Below, in pieces: positions 24,345-33,048 of a stretch of DNA of 64,000 nt. The position numbers and the translations under genes were made by a program. Under the pieces are notes generated by a model. The model was not told the origin of the DNA. It was given only the letters and a program-made list of their open reading frames with translations, and did not search any database. This DNA comes from Lachnospiraceae bacterium UBA1759 (GTDB lineage Bacteria; Bacillota; Clostridia; Lachnospirales; Lachnospiraceae): positions 384,829 through 448,828 of the forward strand of contig DCHF01000055.1 of NCBI GenBank assembly GCA_002315555.1, given 5' to 3'. Position 1 is the stretch's first letter. Each line of letters opens with the position of its first letter.

Positions 24345-25577
24345 TTATTGCTGGCCCGCAACCTTTTCCGTCTTCTCGGCGGAGAAGATCATGATCACGG
24401 CGCCGACAGCACTGATCACCGTGGTTACTGCAAGCAGTGTGCGGACTCCCGCGGCATCGAGCAGGCGGCCTCCGAGAAGGGAGCCCAGAATATTACCGAT
24501 GGTGTAGGACATGGACGCATAGCCCTGTCCCTTGACCACATCCGCGCGGTCCATTTTTGCATTGACATAGTATACGATGGATACAGTCAGAAGTGCCCAA
24601 CCACCCATCTGGAAAATTTGGACAAAATAGTATCCCATAACCGATGTCGCAAGCAGTGAGAAAAGCAGCTTAAGCGTAAAGAATACGCCGGACATACGGA
24701 GCCATACATCGCATCGTACCTTCTTTACAAGATAGGAAAAAAAGAACAATGTCGGGAGTTCCGAGAGCGCTGCGATGGCTGCGGAGGTTCCCATTTCCGC
24801 GCTTCCTCCGCCGATCGGTTCGATGATCTGCAGAATATAGCTGTTTACGACGGTATGGCCGAGGTAGATGCACATGCAGCCCAGAAGCAGAACGGCAAAA
24901 CGGGGATACTTCCGGAAGAAAGCCGCCGCTCCGCCGGAGCTTTTCACGACCTCGTGCTCTTCGCGTACGGTCTTTTTGAAGGGGAAGAATAAAAGCGCCG
25001 TCAGGAATAAAAGATAGCCGATGGTGATGCAGAGCGGCACCACATCGTGGCCGATGACGGTGATCAGATACCCGAGTCCATAGGACGCGGAAGCGTAGCC
25101 CAGCGAACTCACGGCCTTGGAGGCGCCGAAGTTCAGCTTATGTCCCTGATTCAGACTCTCCATGCTGAGCGCGTTCATGAACGGCTGCAGCAGCATGAGG
25201 AGCATCATGGCGATCGCATAGAAGCCGGCCGTCAGAAGACGGATGGCACGTCCGCCCGTTGCGACGGCGGCACGGCCGGAGAACAGGATGAAGATTCCGA
25301 CTGCGGCGAGGATTCCGCCGAGGATCATCAGGAAGGTCTTAATGGACGGGCTGTCCGGACGATCGGCGATGGTGGAGAGGATCGGCTGAAGCACGGCCGC
25401 CAGGATACATCCCACAGCCAGGACCACACCGATCTCACTGTTTGTGAGGCCCGCATGCAAAAGAAATGCACTGGCAAACGCGCCGATGGCCGCAAAGCCG
25501 ATCCAGTACAGGGTGACGATGAAGGAATAACCCACCGTCAGGTCTTTTTTTTCTGTATTCATATTGGAATGATTCAT
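24345..25577 (-). CDS. MFS transporter (LacY-like/MFS_1-like)
   Basis: A 410-residue permease with 12 predicted helices in two halves. The N-terminal half has GFAAIGAFASAFLLHAGLTNSEIGVVLAVGCILAA and the loop-2-like STIADRPDSPSIKT, as in the LacY/nucleoside-symporter-like branch of the major facilitator superfamily. Substrate is likely a sugar or nucleoside but this cannot be confirmed. Start choice is open between 25577 and 25562; neither has a clear ribosome binding site. A small GC-rich hairpin (GCCCGG-GGAT-CCGGGC, about 25581-25596) sits just upstream and could affect translation. A promoter lies at 25621-25649. Confidence 0.87.
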   Translation of the reverse strand: MNHSNMNTEKKDLTVGYSFIVTLYWIGFAAIGAFASAFLLHAGLTNSEIGVVLAVGCILAAVLQPILSTIADRPDSPSIKTFLMILGGILAAVGIFILFSGRAAVATGGRAIRLLTAGFYAIAMMLLMLLQPFMNALSMESLNQGHKLNFGASKAVSSLGYASASYGLGYLITVIGHDVVPLCITIGYLLFLTALLFFPFKKTVREEHEVVKSSGGAAAFFRKYPRFAVLLLGCMCIYLGHTVVNSYILQIIEPIGGGSAEMGTSAAIAALSELPTLFFFSYLVKKVRCDVWLRMSGVFFTLKLLFSLLATSVMGYYFVQIFQMGGWALLTVSIVYYVNAKMDRADVVKGQGYASMSYTIGNILGSLLGGRLLDAAGVRTLLAVTTVISAVGAVIMIFSAEKTEKVAGQQ

Positions 25578-25620
25578 ACGCCCGGGGATCCGGGCATTCT
25601 TTCTTTATGGTATCGTTCAT

Positions 25621-25649
25621 AATTTACCACGAAGCCCATCTGATGTAAA
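25621..25649 (-). promoter_or_regulatory. sigma-A promoter of the MFS gene
   Basis: On the minus strand TTTACA, a 17-nt spacer, then TAAATT, 44 nt before the MFS start. Confidence 0.6.
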
Positions 25650-25699
25650 GAAATCGATTTATATTTCTCCGAAAATGTTCCCTCGCCTGAAAATCGTGC

Positions 25700-25705
25700 T
25701 ATAAT
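25700..25705 (+). promoter_or_regulatory. extended -10 element for the NTF2-like gene
   Basis: TATAAT preceded by TGC (TGCTATAAT). No good -35 is seen, but the extended -10 can compensate. It is 60 nt before the chosen start. Confidence 0.5.
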
Positions 25706-25764
25706 CCCCTTAACAAGACCTGTGAGCGTGCGCTGCAGGCAAATATTATATGCGAGGTACCACC

Positions 25765-26727
25765 ATGAAGAGTAAGTTTGGTCAGCAGTACGGCGGCGAG
25801 GGCCGTGTAGCCGATTATAATTCGCCGGAAGTCAAATTTCTTCAGGCGCTGGCAGGCGGCGATGAAGAAGGCGTTCTGGCATTATTTGAAGAAGAAAAGC
25901 AGTTTGGCGGCATTTCAGCGGTCGATACGGCTCACGGACGGTATGAGGGCCTGGAAGCGATCCGCAGATGTGTGCAGGAATGGTATGGAGCGTTTGAAGC
26001 CATTGACGGTGAAGTGGAGATCTGTACGCAGATCCACGCCGGCATGCGCGCGGCACTGGAATTCTGCTTCATTTTAAATATGAAGGACGGCAGTGTTCTG
26101 GAGATCCCGATGGCTCTGGCAGCCGATATCCGTGGCAGAAGACAGAAGCTGGATGAGGTCCGCATGTACGTTCACTGTATGTGGCTCCCGAGCTATCCGA
26201 AGTACAGAGTTCCGATCTTCCCGCCCACAAAGACCCTCGAGCTTCACACCGAGATGGCGTCCGGCGTCATGCCGCACTATTTCAAGCTCGTCATGGAAGA
26301 GGGCATGATCAATATTCCGGACCTGATGACCGATGAAGAAGAGATCCTCATGGGAGCATACGGCGCGGAGGATACCATTTATAAGACCACGCGCAAGGAA
26401 CTTCTCCGTCAGCGTGACGAGGCTGTGGCAAACGGCGCAAAGGGCGATCCCATCGGCGCCATCGTCGGTCTCCGCATGGAGCATTTCATCGACGACGGCC
26501 ACATCTGCTGCGTTGAGTGGGAGCAGACCGTTACCAGACGCGGCCGTGCGGAAAGAAACCGCCTGTCCGAGCCGGGCATCAGCTTCTATGAGCGTGCTGC
26601 CGATGGCCGTCTGAAGTCCTTCCGTATCATCGACTATGCGTATACCGAGCAGTACATCGACTGGGATAAGGCTCCCATCACCAAGGAAGAGGCAGAAAAG
26701 ATCAACTACGAAGGCGCGGACGATTGA
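25765..26727 (+). CDS. NTF2/SnoaL-like domain protein
   Basis: A 320-residue cytoplasmic protein. The N-terminal 130 residues read like a SnoaL/NTF2-like cone fold (VKFLQALAGGDEEGVLALFEEE, then a YEGLEAIRRCVQEWYGAF helix and a beta sheet). The C-terminal part (about 165-310) appears to be a second, related alpha+beta unit, with EHFIDDGHICCVEWEQTV strands. The ATG at 25765 (MKSKFGQQYGG) follows GAGG at good spacing and is preferred over 25750. NTF2-like proteins include polyketide cyclases, dehydratases and ligand carriers; no catalytic site can be assigned. ybaK follows after 25 nt with its own RBS, so they probably share a transcript. Confidence 0.7.
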   Translation: MKSKFGQQYGGEGRVADYNSPEVKFLQALAGGDEEGVLALFEEEKQFGGISAVDTAHGRYEGLEAIRRCVQEWYGAFEAIDGEVEICTQIHAGMRAALEFCFILNMKDGSVLEIPMALAADIRGRRQKLDEVRMYVHCMWLPSYPKYRVPIFPPTKTLELHTEMASGVMPHYFKLVMEEGMINIPDLMTDEEEILMGAYGAEDTIYKTTRKELLRQRDEAVANGAKGDPIGAIVGLRMEHFIDDGHICCVEWEQTVTRRGRAERNRLSEPGISFYERAADGRLKSFRIIDYAYTEQYIDWDKAPITKEEAEKINYEGADD

Positions 26728-26752
26728 TCCACCCTTATAATAAGGAAAAGAC

Positions 26753-27232
26753 ATGGCAAAACCTGAGAAGACAAATGTGATGCGGCTCCTGGAACAGAAC
26801 GGGGTGCCGTATGAAAGCTACTGTTACATTGACTATCCGTCCACCAAGGGCACGGAGATCGCGGAATATCTGAAACAGGACCCGGCACAGGTGTTCAAGA
26901 CCCTGGTGACGCGCGGGAAATCCGGCAGCTATTACGTGTTTGTGATCCCGGTCGGGGAGGAACTGGAGCTTCGGAAGGCGGCATCGGCGGCAAAGGAAAA
27001 GAGCATCGAAATGATCCCGCAGAAGGAACTCCTGCCGCTTACCGGATATATTCACGGCGGATGTTCGCCGATCGGTATGAAAAAACAGTTTGCAACGTTC
27101 ATCGAGGAATCGGCTATGCTTTACGATACGATCATTTTCAGTGCCGGAAAGATCGGCTATCAGGTGGAAGTGAAACCGGAGGATCTCTTGAAGATCGTTC
27201 CGTTTGAATATGCGGATCTTGTGTGCATGTAA
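26753..27232 (+). CDS. ybaK: Cys-tRNA(Pro)/Cys-tRNA(Cys) deacylase YbaK
   Basis: A 159-residue editing-domain protein that hydrolyses mischarged Cys-tRNA(Pro), protecting translation fidelity. The YbaK/INS-like fold is recognisable, with the conserved lysine in QVFKTLV (K49), equivalent to catalytic Lys46 of the Haemophilus enzyme. The GYIHGGCSPIGMKK motif near residue 100 and IIFSAGKIGYQVEV near the C-terminus also match. Length is normal for the family. The gene follows an AAGGA site and ends at a strong terminator. Confidence 0.93.
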   Translation: MAKPEKTNVMRLLEQNGVPYESYCYIDYPSTKGTEIAEYLKQDPAQVFKTLVTRGKSGSYYVFVIPVGEELELRKAASAAKEKSIEMIPQKELLPLTGYIHGGCSPIGMKKQFATFIEESAMLYDTIIFSAGKIGYQVEVKPEDLLKIVPFEYADLVCM

Positions 27233-27234
27233 TG

Positions 27235-27266
27235 AAAAAGGCAGCTGCGAAAGCAGCTGCCTTTTT
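27235..27266. terminator. bidirectional terminator between ybaK and pilT
   Basis: A 14-bp perfect stem (27235-27248 and 27253-27266) with a GAAA tetraloop, A-rich on the left and T-rich on the right. It ends both the ybaK transcript and the long minus-strand pilus operon. Confidence 0.92.
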
Positions 27267-27298
27267 TTGCCCGGATATCCCCGGGGGCATTTATAGCG

Positions 27299-28354
27299 TC
27301 AGACCAGCTTCTTTTCCAGCATTTCCGGATTTGTTGCATACTGGAGCGCGGTCTCTTTGGTGATCCGTCTGGCCTTATAAAGCTGCAGCAGACTCTGATC
27401 CATGGAGATCATGTCCGCACGGGCAGAGGAGTACAGCTGGCCTTCGATCTGGGCGACCTTATTATCGCGGATCATGTTGCGGATGGCCGGCGTCACAGTC
27501 ATGATCTCAAATGCGGGGATGTAATTTCCGTCCATGTCCGGCACGAGCTGCTGGGAGATCACGGCGTTCAGTACCAGAGAAAGCTGGATGGCGATCTGGC
27601 GCTGCTGGTTGGCCGGGAAAACATCGATGATACGGTCGATGGTATTCACCGCTCCGATGGTATGCAGCGTGGAGAAAAGCAGATGACCGGTCTCCGCGGC
27701 GGTCATGGCCACGTTCATCGTCTCGTAATCGCGCATTTCGCCAAGAAGAATGACATCCGGGCTCTGACGGAGCGCCGCACGGAGCGCGGTGACGTAATTC
27801 TCTGTGTCCACATCGATCTCACGCTGGGAGATGATGCTGTGGTCGTGCGAGTGCAGGAATTCGATCGGATCCTCCAGGGTGATGATGTGCTTCTCCTGGG
27901 TGCGGTTGATGCGGTCGATGATGCAGGCCAGCGTGGTGGATTTTCCCGAGCCGGCGGACCCCGTCACCAGGACCAGACCTTTTCTCAGGTTGGCAAGATC
28001 CATAATGTAATCGGGGATCCCGGCTTCCTTCGGATCCGGGAGCGAGAATGTAATGATGCGGATCACGGCGGAGCAGGAGCCGCGCTGCTTGTACGCACTG
28101 ATACGGAAGCGGGAGACATCGCGGATAACGAAGGCGAAGTCATCGTCCCCGGAGGTCTCAAAATGAGACATGTCGCGGTTCGCAAGCTCGTAGATCTCGC
28201 GGATCAGCTCGTGAGTTGCGGCCGGAGTCAGGCGCTCATCATTTAAAACGATCAGCTTTCCGTTTACACGGACGGAAGCCGGACGACCGGCAACTAAAAA
28301 AACATCGGACGCATTGTCCTGTACCGCTCTTTTGAGCATTTCGGTGATCATCAT
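27299..28354 (-). CDS. pilT: PilT-like type IV pilus ATPase
   Basis: A 351-residue hexameric secretion ATPase. Walker A is GSAGSGKSTT, the Asp box is IITLEDPIEFLH, Walker B is VILLGEMRDYET and the His box is TGHLLFSTLHT. The C-terminal AIRNMIRDNK corresponds to the AIRNLIRE motif of retraction ATPases, and the tetracysteine zinc site of PilB extension ATPases is absent. It normally powers pilus retraction and twitching. It is the last gene of the pilus operon, and no PilB is present in the window. It could therefore be the sole motor here or work with an ATPase encoded elsewhere. Confidence 0.93.
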   Translation of the reverse strand: MMITEMLKRAVQDNASDVFLVAGRPASVRVNGKLIVLNDERLTPAATHELIREIYELANRDMSHFETSGDDDFAFVIRDVSRFRISAYKQRGSCSAVIRIITFSLPDPKEAGIPDYIMDLANLRKGLVLVTGSAGSGKSTTLACIIDRINRTQEKHIITLEDPIEFLHSHDHSIISQREIDVDTENYVTALRAALRQSPDVILLGEMRDYETMNVAMTAAETGHLLFSTLHTIGAVNTIDRIIDVFPANQQRQIAIQLSLVLNAVISQQLVPDMDGNYIPAFEIMTVTPAIRNMIRDNKVAQIEGQLYSSARADMISMDQSLLQLYKARRITKETALQYATNPEMLEKKLV

Positions 28355-28378
28355 GGGAGATTCCTCTGATTCTGTAGT

Positions 28379-28861
28379 TTACGGTTGATATAGTTCCATG
28401 GTATCGTCAGCGGTCCAGTCGGACGTGGCGGTCACTTCCCAACGGGTCACGGTGTAGCGCCGGTGGGAGGTCGGTGCCTCCAGGCGGACGGTGACAGTGA
28501 GGGCTTCGCGTTCCGAGATCGGGACGCTGAAGTAGAGCAGCTGCTGCACGGTATCATAGGTGTATTCGTTTCCGAGAGTAGTGGCGAGTGCCCGCGTGAA
28601 GCTGTTATCAAAAGTGTCGGCTTCGGAGGCTTTGCGTGCGACCTTGATATTATGGTCAAGCTCCGCCAGCATGTGTTCCGCGGTGTTCGCGGCGGCGTAG
28701 TAGGCTTCGCGGTGCTCTGCGGCTTTTTTACTGAAGGTGTAGTCGCTCTTTGCGGAGGACAGGGCCAGCACGGAAAAGGTGGCCAGGCACAGCGCAAGAA
28801 AAATGACCAGGAGCGACGAGGATCCGATGTTCATGAAGGAGATGCGGCCTTTATTCTGCAT
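28379..28861 (-). CDS. pilin-operon membrane protein (PilX-like, no E5)
   Basis: A 160-residue protein with a short basic N-terminus, a single hydrophobic helix (about residues 13-34) and a soluble domain. Its place among pilin-like genes and its layout suggest a minor pilin or pilus assembly component. The helix lacks the glutamate at position +5 of classical prepilins, so processing by a prepilin peptidase is unclear. The Ala-rich EHREAYYAAANTAEHML segment after the helix is typical of pilin alpha-1 extensions. It overlaps the preceding gene by 11 nt. I do not recognise a named family. Confidence 0.75.
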   Translation of the reverse strand: MQNKGRISFMNIGSSSLLVIFLALCLATFSVLALSSAKSDYTFSKKAAEHREAYYAAANTAEHMLAELDHNIKVARKASEADTFDNSFTRALATTLGNEYTYDTVQQLLYFSVPISEREALTVTVRLEAPTSHRRYTVTRWEVTATSDWTADDTMELYQP

Positions 28862-29321
28862 AGGGGGTCACCTCCTGAATGTAGCGTTCGGATGTCAGCG
28901 TGTAAATGGTCTTCGAAAGATCCCGGGTGTACATGGTACAGCCGGTGGTGAGGAAGCCGTCCTCTTCTTGAGCGATCTCCGTGTACAGGGCGTACACGGC
29001 ATCAGCCTCGGGACAGGGCGTAAATTCCGCATCGTACCAGATGACGACCTGCCAGCCGCCGGTCTTGTAGACGCTGGCGCTCGGGTATGCGCTCTTGATG
29101 AGTCCGGTGATGTCTTCCGGATCCGGATCGGACGCAGCGATCTCCAGAATCGAAGAGACCTCGGAAACACTGTGGCTGAGACGCATGGCATCCCGCGAAT
29201 AGATATGCGATTTTACAAAGAACCGGACACAGACACTGCTGACGATCGCAAAGAAAAGGATCGCGAGGATCAGTTCCAAAAGGAACATGCCGGATGTCTG
29301 CGCTCGTTTTTTAAACGCCAT
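28851..29321 (-). CDS. type IV prepilin-like protein with a G|MFLLEL cleavage site
   Basis: A 156-residue protein with a classical prepilin leader: MAFKKRAQTSG followed by MFLLELILAILFFAIV. Cleavage after the glycine would leave N-methyl-methionine with glutamate at position +5. This makes it the clearest prepilin in the window. The globular part holds two cysteines (FTPCPEAD and TTGCTMY) that could form a C-terminal disulfide loop. An open frame reaches 29423, but the ATG at 29321 follows AAGGAG. A prepilin peptidase (PilD) is not encoded in the window. Confidence 0.85.
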   Translation of the reverse strand: MAFKKRAQTSGMFLLELILAILFFAIVSSVCVRFFVKSHIYSRDAMRLSHSVSEVSSILEIAASDPDPEDITGLIKSAYPSASVYKTGGWQVVIWYDAEFTPCPEADAVYALYTEIAQEEDGFLTTGCTMYTRDLSKTIYTLTSERYIQEVTPYAE

Positions 29322-29367
29322 GAGAACTCCTTGTATTGTAACGGGCACGGCCCGTGTGGTTATCGGA

Positions 29368-29847
29368 TCAGTTGCTTCTTGTTGCGATGTAAGCGCTTTC
29401 TTTGTGACCGTTTTCATCGACACATTCCACCAGGAAAAGCCGGTCGGCGACCTGTGTCACGGAAAAAGCGGAAAGTTTCAGAAGGGCGGTGCCGGCATCG
29501 GCTGATGTTTCCGCGTCCTCTTTCATAAAAAGCTCCGTCAGCGCGCCGCCGTCGAAATAGATCGCGGTGAGGTAGGACTCGCCCTCGATCTCCGAGCGGA
29601 GGAGTAACGCGCTGCAGCCGTCAAATTCGCCGACGGTCACGGCCTCTTCCTCATCACCTGCGTGGATCTTTTCCGTCACATAGGACAGCGCGGTCCGCGC
29701 GGTGTAGTTCGCGGCGGAATTCTCCACCGTGCTTTTGTACACGCGGGTGGCAAACAGGATCACGATCAGCGCGCTCAGCGCAAAAGCGAAGAAAAGCGCA
29801 AGCGGCACCAGAAAATCGATGATGTGGCGTCGTTCGTTCTTCATCAT
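29368..29847 (-). CDS. DUF4860-like pilin-operon membrane protein
   Basis: A 159-residue protein with one N-terminal membrane helix (about residues 9-32) and an extracytoplasmic domain. The N-terminus MMKNERRHIIDFLVPLALFF and the NYTARTALSYVTEKI segment match my recollection of DUF4860, found next to PilC/PilT-like genes in Lachnospiraceae. It lacks a canonical G|xxxxE site. It overlaps the upstream gene by 4 nt and lies 46 nt before the prepilin gene. A minor-pilin or pseudopilin role is inferred from position. Confidence 0.75.
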   Translation of the reverse strand: MMKNERRHIIDFLVPLALFFAFALSALIVILFATRVYKSTVENSAANYTARTALSYVTEKIHAGDEEEAVTVGEFDGCSALLLRSEIEGESYLTAIYFDGGALTELFMKEDAETSADAGTALLKLSAFSVTQVADRLFLVECVDENGHKESAYIATRSN

Positions 29848-30185
29848 TTGCCGCCTCCCTTCTCGATGATCACGTACGTCGGGCGGATATTGCCGCCGGG
29901 CACGCGGTAATCGACAAAGAAAAGGTCTTCGTTGTAGGTGAGGCCGTAGACGTCCTTCATATATTCGATGCTTTCGGGATAGGCGCCTTCCACCGCGTAG
30001 CAGTAGGTGACGGTCCGCGAAATGGCACGGTCCAGGGTCTCCTTCTGCCGGGCGGTATCGCCGCCGGACAGCTTAAGCGTACCGAACAGAAAGACAGCAA
30101 TGATCGCCGCAAACAAAAGGACCGAGAGGACCTGCTTTTTGCGGCTGTTGTCTTTTTGTTTCTGTTGATACAGGAAACGTGCCAA
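29844..30185 (-). CDS. pilin-operon single-helix protein
   Basis: A 113-residue protein with a basic N-terminus (MARFLYQQKQKDNSRKKQ), one helix (about residues 19-38) and a small soluble domain containing YCYAVEGAYPESIEYMKDVYGL. This last segment resembles the region after the helix in major pilins and ComGC-like proteins, where a Y-x-x-G-x-Y-P stretch is common. No prepilin-type glutamate is visible. It is separated from pilC by 69 nt that contain a hairpin, while all later genes overlap or nearly overlap. Confidence 0.72.
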   Translation of the reverse strand: MARFLYQQKQKDNSRKKQVLSVLLFAAIIAVFLFGTLKLSGGDTARQKETLDRAISRTVTYCYAVEGAYPESIEYMKDVYGLTYNEDLFFVDYRVPGGNIRPTYVIIEKGGGK

Positions 30186-30213
30186 GGGAAACTCCTTAAT
30201 CTATCGTACCTCA

Positions 30214-30235
30214 CGGTGTGCGTATAATCACACCG
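30214..30235. other. intergenic hairpin between pilC and the pilin-like genes
   Basis: A 7-bp perfect stem (30214-30220 and 30229-30235) with an 8-nt loop, without a T-run. It sits in the only sizeable gap inside the operon and could act as an mRNA processing or stability element that raises pilin expression. This is inference. Confidence 0.35.
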
Positions 30236-30254
30236 CGGATACGGTTATATACGG

Positions 30255-31307
30255 TTACAGGGTACTCATGATGCCCATAAGCGGCAGCATGACGGACAAG
30301 AGGATCGCGCCGACGATGACGGAGAGGATGATGACCAGTGCCGGCTCCAGCGCGGCGAGCTTGTTGTTGATGGAGGAATCGATCTCATCCTCATACAGCT
30401 TGGAGACCTTTTCCATGGCGGAATCCATGCTGCCGGTCTTCTGGCCGATGTTGATCATCCGCGCATAGATCCCGGCAAAGATGCCTTCCTCGTGCAAGGC
30501 GGTACTGAGTTCCATGCCGTCCTCGGTCTTGGATTTAACGTTTTTCAGACGTGAACGGAGCGCGGGATCGTCGATGAGGTCCGTTGAAAGCTCCAGACTG
30601 CGTGAAATGTCCAGCCCGGAACGAAGAGCAAACGCCATACCGGCGGCAAAGCGGCAGGCACCGATCTTTGCATTCAGCTTACGGTTCAGGTGGAGCTTGT
30701 GTTCCAGCTTTTCATAAGCCGCGCGGCCTTTTTGCGTGCGGGTGAAGATCAGCACCTGGATCGCGAGGATCGCCGCGGGAATGATCAGGAAGAGGCCGTA
30801 ACGGTTCACGGCGTTACCGACGGAAAGAAGGAGGCCGGATACACCGGTCATTTCCGTGCCGAGCTGCTGATAGACCTGGTTGAAGATCGGCATGACGCGC
30901 GTCAAAAGCACGAAAATAACGATCAGCATCATGATGGTCATGACGGCGGGGAAGGTGACGGCGCCGCGGATGGAACGGGCAATGGCCTCTTCACGCTCAT
31001 AATGTGTGGCAAGTCCGTCCATGGTCTCATCCAGCGTACCGGTCTCTTCACCGATGCCGGTCATCTTTACAAGATACTCCGGGAACAAGCCGGTCGATTC
31101 CAGCGCATGGGCAAAGGTGCCGTTTTCGGAAAGATCGTCTGCGATCTTCTGAAGGATCCGCGTCTCCGCTTCATCCGTGCTGTCCTCCAGCATCGTCTGG
31201 ATGCCCTCGAAGGGCGAAATGCCCGAACGCAGGATCAGCGCCATCTGACCGCAGAAGGCGGAAAGCTCGGTGTTTGTCAGCATTTTTTCATGAATCTCTT
31301 TACTCAC
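30255..31307 (-). CDS. pilC: type IV pilus/type II secretion inner-membrane platform protein (PilC/GspF)
   Basis: A 350-residue platform protein with two repeated GspF domains and three membrane helices. The first repeat contains FCGQMALILRSGISPFEGI and GTLDETMDGLATHYERE. The second contains FAAGMAFALRSGLDISRSLELS and GSMDSAMEKVSKLYEDEID. The conserved glycine-rich turns and LxSG motifs are intact. It anchors the ATPase and the growing pilus. The length is slightly shorter than the roughly 400 residues of Gram-negative PilC. It starts 12 nt after the transglutaminase-like gene. Confidence 0.93.
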   Translation of the reverse strand: MSKEIHEKMLTNTELSAFCGQMALILRSGISPFEGIQTMLEDSTDEAETRILQKIADDLSENGTFAHALESTGLFPEYLVKMTGIGEETGTLDETMDGLATHYEREEAIARSIRGAVTFPAVMTIMMLIVIFVLLTRVMPIFNQVYQQLGTEMTGVSGLLLSVGNAVNRYGLFLIIPAAILAIQVLIFTRTQKGRAAYEKLEHKLHLNRKLNAKIGACRFAAGMAFALRSGLDISRSLELSTDLIDDPALRSRLKNVKSKTEDGMELSTALHEEGIFAGIYARMINIGQKTGSMDSAMEKVSKLYEDEIDSSINNKLAALEPALVIILSVIVGAILLSVMLPLMGIMSTL

Positions 31308-31319
31308 ATGGACCTCCGA

Positions 31320-32273
31320 TTAATACCAGTAACAGACGGTGTAGTTGTTTCCCGTGCCGATGTATTTTTTGACATCTGCCGCACTGTTATTTGCGGCGAG
31401 AGTGGGGTCCATCAGCGACCAGGAGATTCCGTTGAATTCAATGATGTTATCGACCCAGCCGGTCTCTTCGAGATAAACGGAGATCCAGGCGTGGTACACG
31501 GTGCCGGAATACCCCACGACCAGTTTGGCCGGGATCCCCTGCGAGCGGAGCAGTGCCGTCATCAGGGAAGCATAATCAAAGCAGATGCCCTTCCGGGTGT
31601 TCAGGGTGGTGTCGATGTCCGGGAGGTAATCGACGGGGATATCCGCCGCCAGGACGGTGTCGTAATCGATGTTCCCGATCACATAATGATAAACGTTCGT
31701 CAGATAATGAAGATCGTCGCGGGACTGTTCGGACAGCTCTTCGCCGAGACTCAAAGCCTCTGTATCCTTCGTGTACCAGCTGTACTGGTTCGGGTAGAGG
31801 AACGGGCGGAACTCATCACGCAGTTTGACGCTCACGATACTGGACAGGATGACCGCGTAACGGTTCTTGTCCACCTGCCGGAGCACGGTGATCTTATAAT
31901 CGCCGTCGCCCGCCTGGAGCGGAAAAGCTTCAAATTCCCCGATCTTCAGGGTGTAGGTATAGATGACTTCGTCCGGGGCGGTGATCTGGGCCTTCACGCG
32001 GTCGGCATCGCCGGCATATTTCAGCATGACGTAGCCCTCCGTGGCATTGGAATAGTCGATCACAGCATCGTTGTCCTCCACGGTCTTCTTCCCGGGCGCT
32101 TCCGGAAACAGGTATTCCGTCCGGGTCACACGCGGTGTTTCCCCTTCATCAAGCGGAGCGGGCATTCCGCGGTTGGTCTCTCCGGGCCTGCAGCCCGAAA
32201 GAAGTGTACATAAACACAAAGAGGCCGAAAGAACAGCGGAAAGAACGATTTTCTGTAAACGGTTCTGTTTCAC
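31320..32273 (-). CDS. transglutaminase-like lipoprotein
   Basis: A 317-residue predicted lipoprotein. The signal peptide ends in the lipobox LLSGC, so the mature protein is lipid-anchored outside the membrane. The C-terminal half is a transglutaminase-like domain with a complete Cys-His-Asp triad: C in RKGICFDYASLMTALLR, H in VYHAWISVYL and D in LMDPTLAANNS. Such domains cut or cross-link peptides and proteins. Placement inside a pilus operon and opposite a giant adhesin suggests cross-linking or processing of surface proteins. That role is inference. Confidence 0.88.
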   Translation of the reverse strand: MKQNRLQKIVLSAVLSASLCLCTLLSGCRPGETNRGMPAPLDEGETPRVTRTEYLFPEAPGKKTVEDNDAVIDYSNATEGYVMLKYAGDADRVKAQITAPDEVIYTYTLKIGEFEAFPLQAGDGDYKITVLRQVDKNRYAVILSSIVSVKLRDEFRPFLYPNQYSWYTKDTEALSLGEELSEQSRDDLHYLTNVYHYVIGNIDYDTVLAADIPVDYLPDIDTTLNTRKGICFDYASLMTALLRSQGIPAKLVVGYSGTVYHAWISVYLEETGWVDNIIEFNGISWSLMDPTLAANNSAADVKKYIGTGNNYTVCYWY

Positions 32274-32296
32274 TATCTTACAGGCCTCCTCGAAGA

Positions 32297-33031
32297 TTAT
32301 TTCAGGGTAAGTACAAGGTGCAGGTAATTGCCGCGCTCGTCCGGAATGTAAACATTCAGGGCGTCGGTGACTTCGTCAAAAACGATCTCACCGGATCCGA
32401 TGTTCCAGCTTGACGGATACATGGTCGTGCCGTCCAGCGTTTCTGCATAAATGTGGTTGTAATCGATGCCGGTCTCATCATCCGCAACGAAGAGGTGTAA
32501 AGAATCACCGTCCATGCTGCTGGAGACCAGGTACGGGGTGATGGTATCGATGGAAGAGACTTCCAGCGAGGTGGTCCGATACTGATGATTACTCAGTGTG
32601 ACGCGGACCGTCATGGTGCCGTTCTGTGAAGGCTGGATGCTGTATACGTGATCCCCGAGGTCGGTGACCGGGAACAGCGAACCGTCGATGCTTGCCGTCA
32701 CGGAAGCAACGGGCATGGGCCCCTTCAGCTTGACAATGTACGTCGGAATGCCGGATTCCGTGCCGGACAGCTGCGTCACCGTAAAGCGCGGCGCCACGAA
32801 CTGTAACGGTAAGAGGACAAACAGGCAGAGGATCAGTACAAGTACGGCGCGCTGGAGCTTATAGCGCTCACGGCGGTATTTGACGTAGGAGAGCATGACT
32901 TCAAGCGGTACCGAGGAGGGTTCCAGCTTCAGTTCTTCAAAAATATTGGTCAGCATCTGGTTTGCAGTCTCCATGCTCGGTTCGTGCTCGCGGATGCGGT
33001 ATTCTTTGCGGTAATTCTTTTTCGATGCCAT
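32297..33031 (-). CDS. single-pass membrane protein, putative anti-sigma partner
   Basis: A 244-residue protein with a 60-residue cytosolic N-terminus, one membrane helix (about residues 62-80) and an extracytoplasmic part with Ig-like beta repeats (PVASVTASIDGSLFPVTDLGDHVYSI). This topology, plus a start 17 nt after an ECF sigma factor stop, is the typical arrangement of a sigma/anti-sigma pair. The N-terminus lacks a clear zinc-binding HxxxCxxC anti-sigma motif, so the assignment rests on context. Alternatively it may be a structural surface protein of the pilus. Confidence 0.6.
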   Translation of the reverse strand: MASKKNYRKEYRIREHEPSMETANQMLTNIFEELKLEPSSVPLEVMLSYVKYRRERYKLQRAVLVLILCLFVLLPLQFVAPRFTVTQLSGTESGIPTYIVKLKGPMPVASVTASIDGSLFPVTDLGDHVYSIQPSQNGTMTVRVTLSNHQYRTTSLEVSSIDTITPYLVSSSMDGDSLHLFVADDETGIDYNHIYAETLDGTTMYPSSWNIGSGEIVFDEVTDALNVYIPDERGNYLHLVLTLK

Positions 33032-33048
33032 TTCAATGCCCTCCTTTC

